64,000 nt of DNA from Streptomyces megasporus (GTDB taxonomy: Bacteria; Actinomycetota; Actinomycetes; Streptomycetales; Streptomycetaceae), in the NCBI RefSeq assembly GCF_000718985.1, contig NZ_JODL01000009.1, forward strand, positions 62,001 through 126,000, given 5' to 3'. How positions within the stretch are numbered: position 1 is the first letter of the stretch; every line of letters starts with the position of its first letter. The notes under the pieces are model-generated. The model was not told the origin of the DNA and made no database searches. It saw only the letters and a list, made by a program, of their open reading frames with translations. Of the stretch, positions 35,036-45,854 are shown one piece after another. The translations under genes were made by a program, and so were the position numbers.

Positions 35036-36393
35036 TGGTCTCCGTCCGCGAACTCGACACCGCCCGGCCCCGGAAATGGCGGGACGCGGCGGATGACGCG
35101 GTGAGCGCCGCGAAGCAGTGCGACAGCCTCGCCTCCTACGCCCGGGACGAGGTCGCCGCCACGCTCCGGACCTGTTGGGTGGGCGACACCGGCAGGGCGG
35201 CCCGCAGCCGCTTCGTCAGGCACGCCGACGACTACGAGGCCGCAGCCGTCGCGCTGCGGGCCTTGGCGCGTGTCTACGACGGCCTCGCCGATGACATCAC
35301 CGACGCTCAGCGGGACCTGCGCAGCGCGCTCGACTACGCGCGCAGGCACGATCTGAAAGTGGACGACAGCGGTCGCGTGCAGCTCGCCCACCCCGTCGTG
35401 GCTCCCGAGGGCGGCGGCAGTCACCTGGAGCGGCTGGAACACGCCCGCGATGTCATTTCCGGTGCCCTGGCCAAGGCCACCCAGGCGGACATCGAAGCGG
35501 CCCGGGCGCTTCGCACCATCGAGGGGCTCACCGCCATAGGCGACCCGAAGTTGGTGAAGGAAGCGCTTCAGGACAACAGTCCGTTGGGTATTGCGCTGCG
35601 TCTGTCGGACGGGCTGGACGGACTGCATCCGGTCAACGTCCCACCGACGGTCCTCGCCGCGGTCGATCAAGCCGCGCGGGAGACCAATATCAGCCGGAAG
35701 CTCCTGCTGGCCATTCTGTGGCAGGAACAGCAGTGGTACCAGAACCACAATCCGAGCCTGCGCGGGCCGCTGACGGAGTTCGGTCGACTTTTCAACTGGA
35801 GCCTCGCCGTGGGGCCCTACCCGGACAAGTCACTGGGGATCACGCATATCAAGCTGCCCACGGCACGCCGCACCATAGAGAACCATCCACAGGCGTTCCG
35901 GCTGACTGACGGCAGGTCTTTGGGCGATGTGAGCGATGCGGAACTCGCCGCGGAGATCGAGGCGGATCCGGAACTGGACGTACGGCTCGCCGCTTATCAT
36001 CTGCAGGACCTCAGAGCGAATCACTACGGAGCCAAGACCGACAAGGACCTGTTCATTCTGTACTCCGCCGACACGCCGGGCGTTCGGGAGTTGAACGAGC
36101 AGTACGGTACCGAGTCCGGTCAGCGTGGAGGCGACATCAGACCCAGAGGAGAGAACTGGGACAAGATCGAGCCGCATCTTGAGGACGCCATGGCCTGGGA
36201 CGCTCTCAACGAAAAAGAACGTGCCCTGGCCATGAGGCAATTGGAGTCACAGACCCCCGCGGGGCACCATGTCTCCATTGCCCCGATCTACAGCGCCGGC
36301 AGTCCGACCAGCGGCACGGGCACCGGTGAGCCCGAGCCCGGCATTCCGACCCCGAGTCCCGGCCCGTCACCTGTGCACCCGAAGGGCGGTTGA
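35035..36393 (+). CDS. WXG100-like N-domain fused to a lysozyme/transglycosylase-like domain (candidate type VII effector)
   Basis: 452 residues. Residues 1-110 are helical with Trp48-Val-Gly50 in a turn (RTCWVGDTGRAARSRF), like WXG100 proteins. A linker helix leads to a central domain (about 205-370) resembling soluble lytic transglycosylases: LLLAILWQEQQWYQNH with possible catalytic Glu231, then SLGITHIKLPTARRTIENHP, the counterpart of the SxGxMQxxPxTA segment. The tail is Pro/Ser/Gly-rich (GTGEPEPGIPTPSPGPSP). There is no signal peptide, so export by type VII secretion would be needed to reach peptidoglycan. Codon third positions are noticeably richer in A/T than in neighbouring genes, suggesting transfer. 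Muramidase activity and secretion are inferences. Confidence 0.65.
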   Translation: MVSVRELDTARPRKWRDAADDAVSAAKQCDSLASYARDEVAATLRTCWVGDTGRAARSRFVRHADDYEAAAVALRALARVYDGLADDITDAQRDLRSALDYARRHDLKVDDSGRVQLAHPVVAPEGGGSHLERLEHARDVISGALAKATQADIEAARALRTIEGLTAIGDPKLVKEALQDNSPLGIALRLSDGLDGLHPVNVPPTVLAAVDQAARETNISRKLLLAILWQEQQWYQNHNPSLRGPLTEFGRLFNWSLAVGPYPDKSLGITHIKLPTARRTIENHPQAFRLTDGRSLGDVSDAELAAEIEADPELDVRLAAYHLQDLRANHYGAKTDKDLFILYSADTPGVRELNEQYGTESGQRGGDIRPRGENWDKIEPHLEDAMAWDALNEKERALAMRQLESQTPAGHHVSIAPIYSAGSPTSGTGTGEPEPGIPTPSPGPSPVHPKGG

Positions 36394-36396
36394 GCG

Positions 36397-37173
36397 GTGA
36401 AGAAGGCCGTGCTGGTACTGACCTCGTGCCTGTTGGCCGTGGTGCTCACTGCCTGCGACGCGTTCACCCGCAACAGCGGAAGCCCGCCGACGCCGATTCC
36501 CGACAGCGTTCCCTCAGAACCTCGATTCGCGTCCGCGGACGAACTCCTGGCCGCGCTCGGCAGGAAGGGCGTGGATTGTGAGGTACTGCGCCGCAGGCAG
36601 GGCGGTCTTGACTGCATGGCGGAGGTCGACGGGGCGAAGGTCGAGAACGAGGTTTCGGTCTTCGACGCCGAGGTGGTCGAGGAAGGCGAGATCGGACGGT
36701 CCATCGCCAGTCGCCGGAAGGAGCCGTACGGCCACACCATCGTCGCCGCCGGCAACTGGTACATCCGCGTGCTGGACCCCCTCTACGCGCCACGGATCGC
36801 CGAGGCCCTCGACGCCGTCGTCCTCCCGCCCCTGTACCCGCTGCCCGACATCCCGGACAAGCCTCGGTACGCGGATCTCGACGCCCTCGCGGAGGCCCTG
36901 GACGCCTCCGTCGGGTGTGTGCGGCGGAAGACGGTTTCGGAGGGCGGGATGACGTGTGGGACGGAGCAGTCGAAGGAACCCTGTCACCACCTCGAACTGC
37001 ACGCCACACCCGCCGCCCGTGACGACGCGCTGCGGTTGGCCATCGGCGTGCCGGAGATACCCAGGTTCATCGTCACAGCGGGGAACTGGTCCATCCGGTT
37101 CTGCGACGAGTCGGCGGGACGTACCGCCGCTCGAGACCTGGGCGGAGTCGTCGTCTCCTCGACGGGGCCATAA
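36397..37173 (+). CDS. Lipoprotein with two tandem repeats (candidate immunity protein)
   Basis: 258-residue predicted lipoprotein. The signal is MKKAVLVLTSCLLAVVLTAC with lipid-modified Cys20. The exported part is two copies of one ~100-residue unit. PRFASADELLAAL...DCEVLRR...LDC...HTIVAAGNWYIRV aligns with PRYADLDALAEAL...VGCVRR...MTCG...RFIVTAGNWSIRF. Each copy keeps paired cysteines. GTG 36397 lies 3 bases after the stop of the muramidase-like gene, so it is probably in the same transcript. A surface-anchored protein beside a candidate wall-cleaving protein suggests self-protection, but it might equally be a sensor. No known family recognised. Confidence 0.65.
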   Translation: MKKAVLVLTSCLLAVVLTACDAFTRNSGSPPTPIPDSVPSEPRFASADELLAALGRKGVDCEVLRRRQGGLDCMAEVDGAKVENEVSVFDAEVVEEGEIGRSIASRRKEPYGHTIVAAGNWYIRVLDPLYAPRIAEALDAVVLPPLYPLPDIPDKPRYADLDALAEALDASVGCVRRKTVSEGGMTCGTEQSKEPCHHLELHATPAARDDALRLAIGVPEIPRFIVTAGNWSIRFCDESAGRTAARDLGGVVVSSTGP

Positions 37174-37200
37174 GCCGCCGGTTTTGCGGGGAGGGCGCGC

Positions 37201-37728
37201 TCACACCCGGTCGAACGGCTCGGGGTAGGCGAAGGGGCCGCGCAGCGCGGGGTCGTCCGGGTCGTACGCGGAGAGCGTGCGGACCTGGAAGTACCGCCCC
37301 CAGGCCGGATCGGGCGGGGTGACGCCGTACTCCGTCGAGGCACGGAAGCCGAACCGCCCGTAGTAGGCGGGATCGCCGAGCAGGGCCACCAGCGGCTCGT
37401 CGAGGGCGTCGGCCGCGCCGAGCACGGCGTGGACGAGCGCCGAGCCGACGCCGCGCCGCTGGTGGTCGGGGTGCACGCCGAGCGGACCCAGCCCCAGGGC
37501 CCGCGCCCTGCCGACGCGCCCACGGGTGCACACCACGTGCCCGACGACCTCACCCCCCGGGCCCTCGGCCACCAGGGACAGCGCGGGCAGCCACGCGCCG
37601 TGGCCGCGCAGCTCGTCGAGCAGGGTCACCTCGACGGGGACGGGGGTTTCCGCCCTGGCCGCGAAGGCGGCGCCGGTGACGGCGCGCACGGCGGGGACGT
37701 CGGCGGGGGTCTCGCGTCGGATCAGCAC
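37201..37728 (-). CDS. GNAT-family N-acetyltransferase (YhbS-like)
   Basis: 175-residue acetyl-CoA-dependent acyltransferase. The core acetyl-CoA loop is LGPLGVHPDHQRRGVGSALV. LVALLGDPAYYGRFGFRAS is typical of the YhbS/predicted N-acetyltransferase group. Acceptor unknown. GTG 37728 opens directly on the conserved IRRETPADVPAVRAVT; no strong ribosome site is visible, so it may be a leaderless transcript. It converges on the lipoprotein gene 27 bases away and is divergent from padR. Confidence 0.85.
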   Translation of the reverse strand: MLIRRETPADVPAVRAVTGAAFAARAETPVPVEVTLLDELRGHGAWLPALSLVAEGPGGEVVGHVVCTRGRVGRARALGLGPLGVHPDHQRRGVGSALVHAVLGAADALDEPLVALLGDPAYYGRFGFRASTEYGVTPPDPAWGRYFQVRTLSAYDPDDPALRGPFAYPEPFDRV

Positions 37729-37957
37729 CGTGGCAGTCTGCTGCGCCGCCCGTGCCGGGGCAACACGATAAGGCGCCCGTCCCTCGCCCTGTGCGCGTAC
37801 GTCGTCCGGGGGAGGCGGTCCGGGAGGCGCGGGGAAGGCCGGCGTCGGCCCGCCCGGACCCCCGCCCGGAACCGTGGGGTCCCACCCGGTCGAGCTCCGC
37901 GACCGGTACGGCGCGGGGGAGCAGGCAACACCGCCTCGCCAAGGACGACTTGACGCC

Positions 37958-37980
37958 GACTATTCTCTCAGGGAATAGTC
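37958..37980. promoter_or_regulatory. Probable PadR operator
   Basis: 23-base dyad with perfect 8-base arms GACTATTC and GAATAGTC around a 7-base centre that is itself nearly symmetric. It ends 6 bases before the padR start, so a bound dimer would cover promoter/ribosome-binding sequence. The arms are A/T-rich against the background. Confidence 0.8.
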
Positions 37981-37986
37981 ACGGCC

Positions 37987-38526
37987 ATGTCGACCGCAGC
38001 CCATGTACTGCTCGCCCTGCTGGCCGCCGGGCCGATGCACGGCTACGACCTCAAGAAGGCGCACGACCAGCGCCTTCCCCAGGCCAAACCGATCGCCTTC
38101 GGCCAGGTCTACGGCACACTCGGCAGGCTGGAACGCGACGGCCTGGTGGAGAAACGGGGGCAGAGCCGGGAAGGGGGCCCGGACCGCACCGAGTTCGCCA
38201 TCACCGACACCGGTCGAGAGAAGCTCCGCACCTGGCTGGAGACGATCGAGACGCCGGCCCCGTACATCAGCAGCACCCTGCTGGCCAAGGTCGTCGTCGC
38301 CCTCCTGGTCGACGGGGCCGGCCAGGCCCGTGACTACCTCACCGCGCAGCGCCGGGCGCACACCGCCCGGCTGCGGGAGTTGACCGCCGTCAAGACGGAC
38401 CCGGCGTCCTCACCCGGCGACGTGATCGCCGCCGACTACGCCATCGCTCACCTCGACGCCGACCTGCGCTGGTTGCGCACCACGTTGGAGCGCGTCGCCG
38501 ACCTGCACCGGGAGGTGCGCTCATGA
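37987..38526 (+). CDS. PadR-family transcriptional regulator
   Basis: 179-residue regulator. The winged helix spans about residues 1-80 (AAHVLLALLAAGPMHGYDLKKAHDQRL...QVYGTLGRLERDGLVEKRG, with the PadR wing PDRTEFAITDTGREKL). A C-terminal helical dimerisation/ligand domain follows (Vir_C-like). It starts 6 bases after a 23-base dyad and overlaps the downstream ATPase gene by ATGA, so it most likely represses its own ABC operon and is relieved by a compound the transporter exports. Ligand unknown. Confidence 0.9.
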   Translation: MSTAAHVLLALLAAGPMHGYDLKKAHDQRLPQAKPIAFGQVYGTLGRLERDGLVEKRGQSREGGPDRTEFAITDTGREKLRTWLETIETPAPYISSTLLAKVVVALLVDGAGQARDYLTAQRRAHTARLRELTAVKTDPASSPGDVIAADYAIAHLDADLRWLRTTLERVADLHREVRS

Positions 38527-39230
38527 CGCTTCTGCAAGCCCGCGGGCTCGTGAAGTCCTACGGACCCACGCCCGCTCTCCGCGGCGTCGACCTGGAGGTG
38601 GCCGAGGGGGAGATCCTCGCCGTCACCGGCCCCAGCGGCTGCGGCAAGTCCACGTTGCTGCACTGTCTGTCGGGCATCCTGCGCCCCGACGCGGGCGAGG
38701 TGCTGTACGGGGGGCAGCGTCTCGACACCCGCTCGGAGGCCGACCGTTCGCGGCTGCGCCGCACCGACTTCGGAGTGCTGTTCCAGTTCGGGCAGCTCGT
38801 CCCCGAGCTGACGGCGGCGGAGAACGTCGCCCTGCCGCTGCTGCTCGCCGGGCAGGGACGGCGCGAGGCCCGCGCCGCCGCGCTGACCTGGCTGGAGCGG
38901 CTGGACGTGGCGGACGTGGCCGACGCCCGGCCCGGGGAGATGTCCGGTGGCCAGCAACAGCGGTGCGCCGCCGCGCGGGCGCTGGTGACCGAGCCGCGCG
39001 TCCTCTTCGCCGACGAACCCACCGGGGCGCTGGACGCGCTCGCCGGCGAGCGGCTGTTGGCGTGCCTCACCCGGACCGCCCACGAGCGGCACACCAGCAT
39101 CGTGCTGATCACCCACGACGCATCGGTGGCCGCCTACGCCGACCGCGAGATCACCCTCCGGGACGGCGCGGTGGACCCGACCGGCCTCGGCGCCGACATA
39201 GCGCCCGCTCCGACGGGCGGGCGCCGATGA
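38523..39230 (+). CDS. ABC transporter ATP-binding protein (MacB/LolD type)
   Basis: 235-residue ATPase with all motifs intact: Walker [11 protein letters not shown]-loop LFQFGQL, signature [15 protein letters not shown], Walker B VLFADEP, D-loop GALD and H-loop LITHD. It powers the FtsX-like permease encoded next. ATG 38523 overlaps padR (ATGA) and its own stop overlaps the permease ATG (ATGA), forming a coupled three-gene operon. PadR control of such pairs usually points to antimicrobial or lipid efflux. It is the intact relative of the degenerate protein at 4644-5378. Confidence 0.9.
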   Translation: MTLLQARGLVKSYGPTPALRGVDLEVAEGEILAVTGPSGCGKSTLLHCLSGILRPDAGEVLYGGQRLDTRSEADRSRLRRTDFGVLFQFGQLVPELTAAENVALPLLLAGQGRREARAAALTWLERLDVADVADARPGEMSGGQQQRCAAARALVTEPRVLFADEPTGALDALAGERLLACLTRTAHERHTSIVLITHDASVAAYADREITLRDGAVDPTGLGADIAPAPTGGRR

Positions 39231-40795
39231 AACCCACCGCTCTCCTCCGACTGGCCCTCGCCGGAACCCGCACCGACACCCTGCGGGTGGTGCTCACCGC
39301 CTTCAGCGCCCTCCTCGCCGCCCTGGCGGTGTTCGCCGCGCTGAACGTGCTGGCCATCCCCGATCCCGAACCCCGGGCCGACGCGGGCGTGCCCCTGAAC
39401 GACCAGTACGCCAACGCCGTCCTCCGGGAACCCGGACTGCACATCGGCGTGGTCACCGCCCTGCTGCTGCTCGGCATCCCGGTGCTGGCCCTGGCCGGGC
39501 AGTGCGCCCGGCTCGGCGCCCCCGCCCGCGACCGACGGCTCGCCGCGATCCGGCTGGCCGGCGCCACCCCACGCCAGGCCACCGCCGTCGCCGCCGCCGA
39601 GACGGGGGTGGCGAGCCTGCTGGGCACCTGTGCCGGGCTCGTCGTCTACCTGATCGGACACCAGGTGCTGCACCGGCCGGACGCCGAGGGCAGGCTGCGC
39701 CTTCCCACCGACGTCCTGCCCCCCGTCCCCGTGCTCGCCGTCGCGGTGCTCGGCCTCCCGCTGCTCGCGGCCCTCGCCGCCGCGGTGATGCTGCGCCGGG
39801 TGACGGTGGACCCGCTCGGCGTGACTCGGCGGACGCGCCCGAAGGGGACGCCGAAGCCCTGGCCCGCCGTCCCGATCGTGCTCGGCGTCGGCGCGTTCTT
39901 CGCCTTCGAGGCGCTCACGGAGTGGCACGCGAGCATCGCCGACGAGTCCTCCATCGCCCTGCCGTTCGTCCTGCTCTTCGGGGGCGGGTTCCTCGCCGCT
40001 CTCGGCGTGGTGCTCGGCGTCGGCTGGATCTCCCACACCGCCGGTCGGGTGCTGCTCCGCCTCGCCCGCCGCCCCGCCCCGCTGCTGGCCGCCCGGCGGC
40101 TGCTCGCCGACCCCTGGCACGGCAGCCGTACCCAGGCGGCCCTGCTGGTGGCCGTGGTCTTCGGCTCCGGAGCGCTGGCCGCGCGCGCCTACTTCATCAC
40201 CATGAACAAGGCCGAACTGATCCAGGAACGGCGCCACGAGGAGGCGGTGCGAGAGGGAGTGCTGGGGGACGGCGGGCTCGCCTTCTCCCCGGAGACCTTC
40301 TACCTGAGGACCATGGACCTGGTGGACGCGGCCGTGATCGTGGCGCTGGTGATCGCGGCCGGCGGGATGCTGGTGGCCGTCGCCGAGACCGTCGTCGCCC
40401 GCCGCCGCTCCCATGCCGCCCTGACGGCCTCCGGCGTGCCCCGCCGGGTACTGGGCCGGGCGGTGCTGTGGCAGACGTTCGCGCCCCTGGTCCCGGCCGT
40501 GCTGCTGGCGTCGGCGGTGGGCGCCCTGATGGGCCGGGGCTACTTCGGCGTGGAGGTCAAGGCGTACGGCGGCATGAGCGAGGTCTGCGACGCGGATCCC
40601 GAGGTCTGCGCCACGGCCTTCGAGGAGCACAGCCGCCTGGTGAAACTCCCGGACCTCCACCTCTCCGTCCCCGTCCCCCTGGACGACCTGGCCCTCCAGG
40701 GCCTGGGCGTGCTGGCCCTGGTGCTGGCCGCCACCGGCGTCGGTCTGCTGTTCCTGCGCTCCGGCACGTCGGTGGAGGAACTGCGCACGGGGTGA
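39227..40795 (+). CDS. FtsX-like ABC permease
   Basis: 522-residue polytopic membrane protein with about eight to ten hydrophobic helices. There are two FtsX-like helix bundles: one around [43 protein letters not shown], the other around [43 protein letters not shown]. Both contain the R-x-A-x-L-x-x-G-A/V cytoplasmic pattern of MacB/FtsX permeases. An external loop carries [13 protein letters not shown], a possible disulfide. It is coupled by ATGA to the ATPase. Substrate unknown. Confidence 0.85.
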   Translation: MKPTALLRLALAGTRTDTLRVVLTAFSALLAALAVFAALNVLAIPDPEPRADAGVPLNDQYANAVLREPGLHIGVVTALLLLGIPVLALAGQCARLGAPARDRRLAAIRLAGATPRQATAVAAAETGVASLLGTCAGLVVYLIGHQVLHRPDAEGRLRLPTDVLPPVPVLAVAVLGLPLLAALAAAVMLRRVTVDPLGVTRRTRPKGTPKPWPAVPIVLGVGAFFAFEALTEWHASIADESSIALPFVLLFGGGFLAALGVVLGVGWISHTAGRVLLRLARRPAPLLAARRLLADPWHGSRTQAALLVAVVFGSGALAARAYFITMNKAELIQERRHEEAVREGVLGDGGLAFSPETFYLRTMDLVDAAVIVALVIAAGGMLVAVAETVVARRRSHAALTASGVPRRVLGRAVLWQTFAPLVPAVLLASAVGALMGRGYFGVEVKAYGGMSEVCDADPEVCATAFEEHSRLVKLPDLHLSVPVPLDDLALQGLGVLALVLAATGVGLLFLRSGTSVEELRTG

Positions 40796-40820
40796 TCCCC
40801 GGTGATCCCAGGGCGACGCG

Positions 40821-40849
40821 GTGTCCGGTCCGTCTCGCGGACCGGACAC
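40821..40849 (+). terminator. Hairpin between the ABC operon and dxr
   Basis: Perfect 11-base-pair stem (GTGTCCGGTCC, 40821-40831, with 40839-40849) and 7-base loop, 25 bases after the permease stop and just before the dxr ribosome site. It may end the ABC transcript or modulate dxr translation. Confidence 0.6.
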
Positions 40850-40858
40850 AATGGGGGG

Positions 40859-42133
40859 ATGACCGACAGTCCCGCTCCCCTCGCCGACCCGCACCTGCGC
40901 CGGCCGGTCGGCGCCCTTGCCGCCGACGGACCGGACGACGGACCGCGCGACATCGTGATCCTGGGGTCCACCGGATCGATCGGCACCCAGGCCGTCGACG
41001 TGGTGCTCGGCAACCCCGACCGCTTCCGGGTGACCGGACTCTCCGCCGCGGGCGGCCGGGTCGAGCTGCTGGCCGAGCAGGCCCACCGGCTGCGGGTCCG
41101 CACCGTCGCGGTCTCCCGCGAGGACAAGGCCGGCGAGCTGCGCGAGGCCCTGCGCGCGCGGTACGGGGCGGGGGAGCCGCTGCCGACGGTGCTGGCCGGA
41201 CCGGACGCGGCCACCGAGCTGGCCGCGTCCGCCTGCCACACCGTCCTCAACGGCATCACCGGTTCCATCGGGCTGCGCCCCACCCTCGCCGCGCTGGAGG
41301 CCGGGCACGTCCTGGCCCTGGCCAACAAGGAGTCGCTGATCGTCGGCGGTCCGCTGGTGAAGGCCCTGGCGAGGCCAGGCCAGATCGTCCCCGTGGACTC
41401 CGAGCACTCGGCCCTGTTCCAGGCGCTGATGGGCGGCACCCGGGCCGAGGTTCGCAAGCTGCTGGTCACCGCCTCCGGCGGCCCCTTCCGGGGGCGGACC
41501 CGGGAGGAGCTCCAGGACGTCACGCCCGCCGACGCGCTGGCCCACCCCACCTGGGCGATGGGGCCGGTGATCACCGTCAACTCGGCGACCCTGGTCAACA
41601 AGGGGCTGGAGGTCATCGAGGCGCACCTGCTGTACGACATCCCCTTCGACCGCATCGAGGTCGTCGTCCACCCCCAGTCCTACATTCACTCGATGGTGGA
41701 ATTCGTCGACGGCTCCACCCTCGCCCAGTGCGGCCCGCCCGACATGCGGCTGCCCATCGCGCTCGGGCTGGGCTGGCCGCACCGGGTGCCCGACGCCGGC
41801 CCCGTCTTCGACTGGTCCACGGCGATGAGCTGGGAGTTCTTCCCTCTGGACGAGAAGGCCTTCCCGTCCGTGGCGCTGGCCTGCCACGTCGGCGCGCTCG
41901 GCGGAACCGCCCCGGCGGTCTTCAACGCCGCCAACGAGGAGTGCGTCGAGGCGTTCCTCGCCGGCAGGCTGCCCTTCAACGGCATAGTGGACACGGTCGC
42001 GACGGTGGTCGGGGAACACGGCACCCCGAGGGGAACCGACCTGTCGCTGGAGGAAGTCCTCGACGCCGAGACGTGGGCGCGCGCCCGCGCCCGCGAACTG
42101 GCGGCCCGATCCACGGCGGAGGTACGCGCATGA
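40859..42133 (+). CDS. dxr: 1-deoxy-D-xylulose 5-phosphate reductoisomerase
   Basis: 424-residue cytoplasmic enzyme turning 1-deoxyxylulose 5-phosphate into methylerythritol 4-phosphate in the MEP isoprenoid pathway. Visible are the NADPH-binding [23 protein letters not shown], the metal/substrate site [45 protein letters not shown] and the C-terminal domain with [16 protein letters not shown] 40859 has a GGGGGG ribosome site. It ends in an ATGA overlap with rseP; ispG of the same pathway lies after that, the usual actinobacterial order. Confidence 0.95.
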   Translation: MTDSPAPLADPHLRRPVGALAADGPDDGPRDIVILGSTGSIGTQAVDVVLGNPDRFRVTGLSAAGGRVELLAEQAHRLRVRTVAVSREDKAGELREALRARYGAGEPLPTVLAGPDAATELAASACHTVLNGITGSIGLRPTLAALEAGHVLALANKESLIVGGPLVKALARPGQIVPVDSEHSALFQALMGGTRAEVRKLLVTASGGPFRGRTREELQDVTPADALAHPTWAMGPVITVNSATLVNKGLEVIEAHLLYDIPFDRIEVVVHPQSYIHSMVEFVDGSTLAQCGPPDMRLPIALGLGWPHRVPDAGPVFDWSTAMSWEFFPLDEKAFPSVALACHVGALGGTAPAVFNAANEECVEAFLAGRLPFNGIVDTVATVVGEHGTPRGTDLSLEEVLDAETWARARARELAARSTAEVRA

Positions 42134-43434
42134 CGACGGTGATGACCATTCTCGGCATAGTCGTCTTCGTCGTCGGCCTGCTGTTCTCCATCGCCTGGCA
42201 CGAGCTGGGCCACCTGTCGACGGCCAAGATGTTCGGCATCCGCGTGCCGCAGTACATGGTCGGCTTCGGTCCCACCGTCTGGTCGAAGCGGAAGGGCGAG
42301 ACGGAGTACGGCATCAAGGCCATCCCGCTCGGCGGCTACATCCGCATGATCGGCATGTTCCCGCCCGGCGAGGACGGGGCCATCCGGCAGCGCTCCACCT
42401 CCCCCTTCCGGGGCATGATCGAGGACGCCCGCGCGGCGGCCTTCGAGGAGCTCCAGCCGGGCGACGAGAAGCGGCTGTTCTACACGCGCAAGCCCTGGAA
42501 GCGCGTGATCGTGATGTTCGCCGGGCCGTTCATGAACCTGGTGCTCGCGGTGGTGATCTTCCTCGCCACGCTGATGACCTTCGGCATCAGCACCCAGACC
42601 ACCACCGTCTCCACCGTCTCCGAGTGCGTGATCAAGGCCTCGGCGAAGACCGACACCTGCCCGGAGGGCGCCCCCGACTCCCCGGCCAAGGCGGCCGGCC
42701 TCAAGCCGGGCGACACCATCGTCGCCTTCGACGGCAAGGAGGTCGCCGAGTGGGGCGAGCTCCAGCAGCGCATCCGCGACACCATCGGCCCGGCCACCAT
42801 CACCGTCGAACGCGACGGGGAGCGCCGGGTCCTCCACGCGGACCTGGTGGAGAACCAGGTCGCCAAGTCCGACGGACGCGGCGGGTACGTCGAGGGCGAG
42901 TACGTCACCACCGGCTTCCTCGGCTTCTCCCCGGCCACCGGCGTCGTCGAACAGTCCTTCCCCCAGGCCGTCGACCGGATGAGCGACATGATGGTCAGCG
43001 GCGTCGAGGCCCTGATCAGCCTGCCGGAGAAGATCCCGGGCCTGTGGAACGCCGCCTTCGCGGGGGCCGAGCGCGAACAGGACTCCCCGATGGGCGTGGT
43101 GGGCGCGGCCCGGGTCGGCGGCGAGGTCTTCGCGCTGGAGATCCCGGCGGAGCAGCGGGTGGCGGTGATGCTCTTCCTCGTGGCGGGCTTCAACCTGTCG
43201 CTGTTCCTGTTCAACATGCTGCCCCTGCTGCCGCTGGACGGCGGCCACATCGCGGGGGCCCTGTGGGAGTCGGTGCGCCGGGGCTTCGCCAAGCTCCTGC
43301 GCCGCCCCGACCCCGGACCGTTCGACGTGGCGAAGCTGATGCCGGTGGCGTACGTGGTGGCGGGCGTCTTCGTCTGCTTCACGCTGCTGGTGCTCGTCGC
43401 CGACATCGTCAACCCGGTGCGCCTCACCGGCTGA
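42130..43434 (+). CDS. rseP: Site-2 membrane metalloprotease RseP/RasP
   Basis: 434-residue intramembrane zinc protease that cuts membrane-anchored anti-sigma factors or signal-peptide remnants. The first helix holds His24-Glu25-Leu-Gly-His28. A PDZ domain ([32 protein letters not shown]) follows the second helix. The third zinc ligand lies in [18 protein letters not shown]. Four transmembrane segments are visible. ATG 42130 overlaps the dxr stop (ATGA). A strong hairpin follows the stop. Confidence 0.93.
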   Translation: MTTVMTILGIVVFVVGLLFSIAWHELGHLSTAKMFGIRVPQYMVGFGPTVWSKRKGETEYGIKAIPLGGYIRMIGMFPPGEDGAIRQRSTSPFRGMIEDARAAAFEELQPGDEKRLFYTRKPWKRVIVMFAGPFMNLVLAVVIFLATLMTFGISTQTTTVSTVSECVIKASAKTDTCPEGAPDSPAKAAGLKPGDTIVAFDGKEVAEWGELQQRIRDTIGPATITVERDGERRVLHADLVENQVAKSDGRGGYVEGEYVTTGFLGFSPATGVVEQSFPQAVDRMSDMMVSGVEALISLPEKIPGLWNAAFAGAEREQDSPMGVVGAARVGGEVFALEIPAEQRVAVMLFLVAGFNLSLFLFNMLPLLPLDGGHIAGALWESVRRGFAKLLRRPDPGPFDVAKLMPVAYVVAGVFVCFTLLVLVADIVNPVRLTG

Positions 43435-43449
43435 CCACCGGACCCGAAG

Positions 43450-43480
43450 CGGCGGCCGGACGCGCGTCGTCCGGCCGCCG
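43450..43480 (+). terminator. Hairpin after rseP
   Basis: Perfect 13-base-pair stem (43450-43462 with 43468-43480) and 5-base loop, 15 bases after the rseP stop. The remaining bases up to ispG hold a second small perfect hairpin (43581-43597) and a TAACGTAAT stretch that may be the ispG promoter. Confidence 0.75.
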
Positions 43481-43674
43481 TCCCGCGTTCGCCGTCCGTT
43501 CGCGCCCGGTCCGCACCGCGTCCGCCCCCAGCCGCCGCCGGCCGCCACCGGCCGCCCGTCACCCGCGTACGGCGGACCACGGTGTGCTCGGCACACCCGG
43601 CGTAACGTAATCTCGGAGGCCGGAGCCCGCGGCCGAACGGGGCACTCGACCACAGCTTGGGGTTGCACAGCACA

Positions 43675-44829
<1,155 letters not shown>

Positions 44830-44925
44830 CGTACGCGCCCGCGGCGGCCTGGAGGTACAGTGCGGGACATCCCCCGTCCACGCAGTACCAGCACACCCTC
44901 CAGGCCGTACGGTGAGGCATCCCAC

Positions 44926-45771
44926 GTGTTGACGACCACCACCACCCGCGTCGTCGAGCCCCACGAGCTCGAAGCCGCCCTCGCGGTGCTCGACCGCGCG
45001 CCCGTCGACAACGCCTTCGTCACCGCCCGGGTCCGGGTCTCCGGCCTGGACCCCTGGCGGCTCGGCGGCGAGATGTGGGGCTGGTACCACCGCGGGAGGC
45101 TGGAGTCCCTGTGCTACTCCGGGGCCAACCTCGTCCCCGTCTGCGCGGGACCGGCGGCGGTGCGCGCCTTCGCCGAGCGGGCCCGCCGCCAGGGCCGCCG
45201 CTGCTCGTCCATCGTCGGTCCCGCCGAGCCCACCGCCGACCTGTGGGCCCGGCTGGAGCCGCACTGGGGGCCCGCCCGCGAGGTCCGCGCCCACCAGCCG
45301 TTGATGGTCACCGACCGCATGCCCGAGCACATACGGCCCGACCCGTACGTGCGGCGCGTCCGCAAGGACGAGATGGACGTGCTGATGCCCGCCTGCGTGG
45401 CGATGTTCACCGAGGAGGTCGGCGTCTCGCCGCTGGCCGGGGACGGCGGGCTGATCTACCAGGCCCGGGTCGCCGAACTGGTCGGCGCGGGCCGCTCCTT
45501 CGCCCGGATCGAGGACGGCAAGGTGGTCTTCAAGGCCGAGATCGGCGCCGTCACCCCGAAGGTCTGCCAGATCCAGGGCGTGTGGGTCGCCCCCGAACGC
45601 CGGGGCGAGGGCCTGTCCGTCACCGGCATGGCCGCGGTGCTGCGGTACGCGCTGACCGAGGTCTCCCCGGTCGTCAGCCTCTACGTCAACGACTACAACA
45701 CCCCGGCCCGCGCGACGTACCGGCGAGTGGGCTTCCGCGAGGCCGGGGCGTTCATGAGCGTGCTGTTCTGA
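44926..45771 (+). CDS. GNAT acetyltransferase with DUF4081 N-terminal domain
   Basis: 281 residues. The DUF4081-like N-domain (about 10-130) contains DNAFVTARVRVSGLDPWRLGGEMWGWY. The C-terminal GNAT domain has QIQGVWVAPERRGEGLSVTGMAAVLRY as the acetyl-CoA loop and YVNDYNTPARATYRRVGFREAG as the last strand. The acceptor is unknown. GTG 44926 has GGTGAGG at 44911-44917. The gene is conserved between ispG and proS in streptomycetes by my recollection, so a basic cellular role is likely. Confidence 0.88.
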   Translation: MLTTTTTRVVEPHELEAALAVLDRAPVDNAFVTARVRVSGLDPWRLGGEMWGWYHRGRLESLCYSGANLVPVCAGPAAVRAFAERARRQGRRCSSIVGPAEPTADLWARLEPHWGPAREVRAHQPLMVTDRMPEHIRPDPYVRRVRKDEMDVLMPACVAMFTEEVGVSPLAGDGGLIYQARVAELVGAGRSFARIEDGKVVFKAEIGAVTPKVCQIQGVWVAPERRGEGLSVTGMAAVLRYALTEVSPVVSLYVNDYNTPARATYRRVGFREAGAFMSVLF

Positions 45772-45854
45772 ACGGCTCTGAACGGTGCCGCCCGCGCCGG
45801 AGGACCGGGACGTGGACGTTCCGGTGAATCCTCCGGCGCTCTCCAGTAGGGTCG

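Noticed and set aside
35560..35569. GAAGCGCTTC, the core of the LacI-type operator, inside the muramidase-like gene
   Set aside because: Outer bases do not match (GG/AG instead of TC/GA), it lies within coding sequence and away from any promoter, so it is probably chance.
34610..36393. YxxxD/E type VII export signal in the WXG-like proteins
   Set aside because: Tyr-containing helix ends were read (YDGLADD, YARRHD) but none fits YxxxD/E exactly, so export is argued from context only.
39134..42019. 961-codon open frame on the minus strand opposite the ABC permease and dxr
   Set aside because: It mirrors well-recognised plus-strand genes, has low-complexity Gly/Gln/His/Arg-rich composition typical of antisense frames in high-G+C DNA, and no domain.
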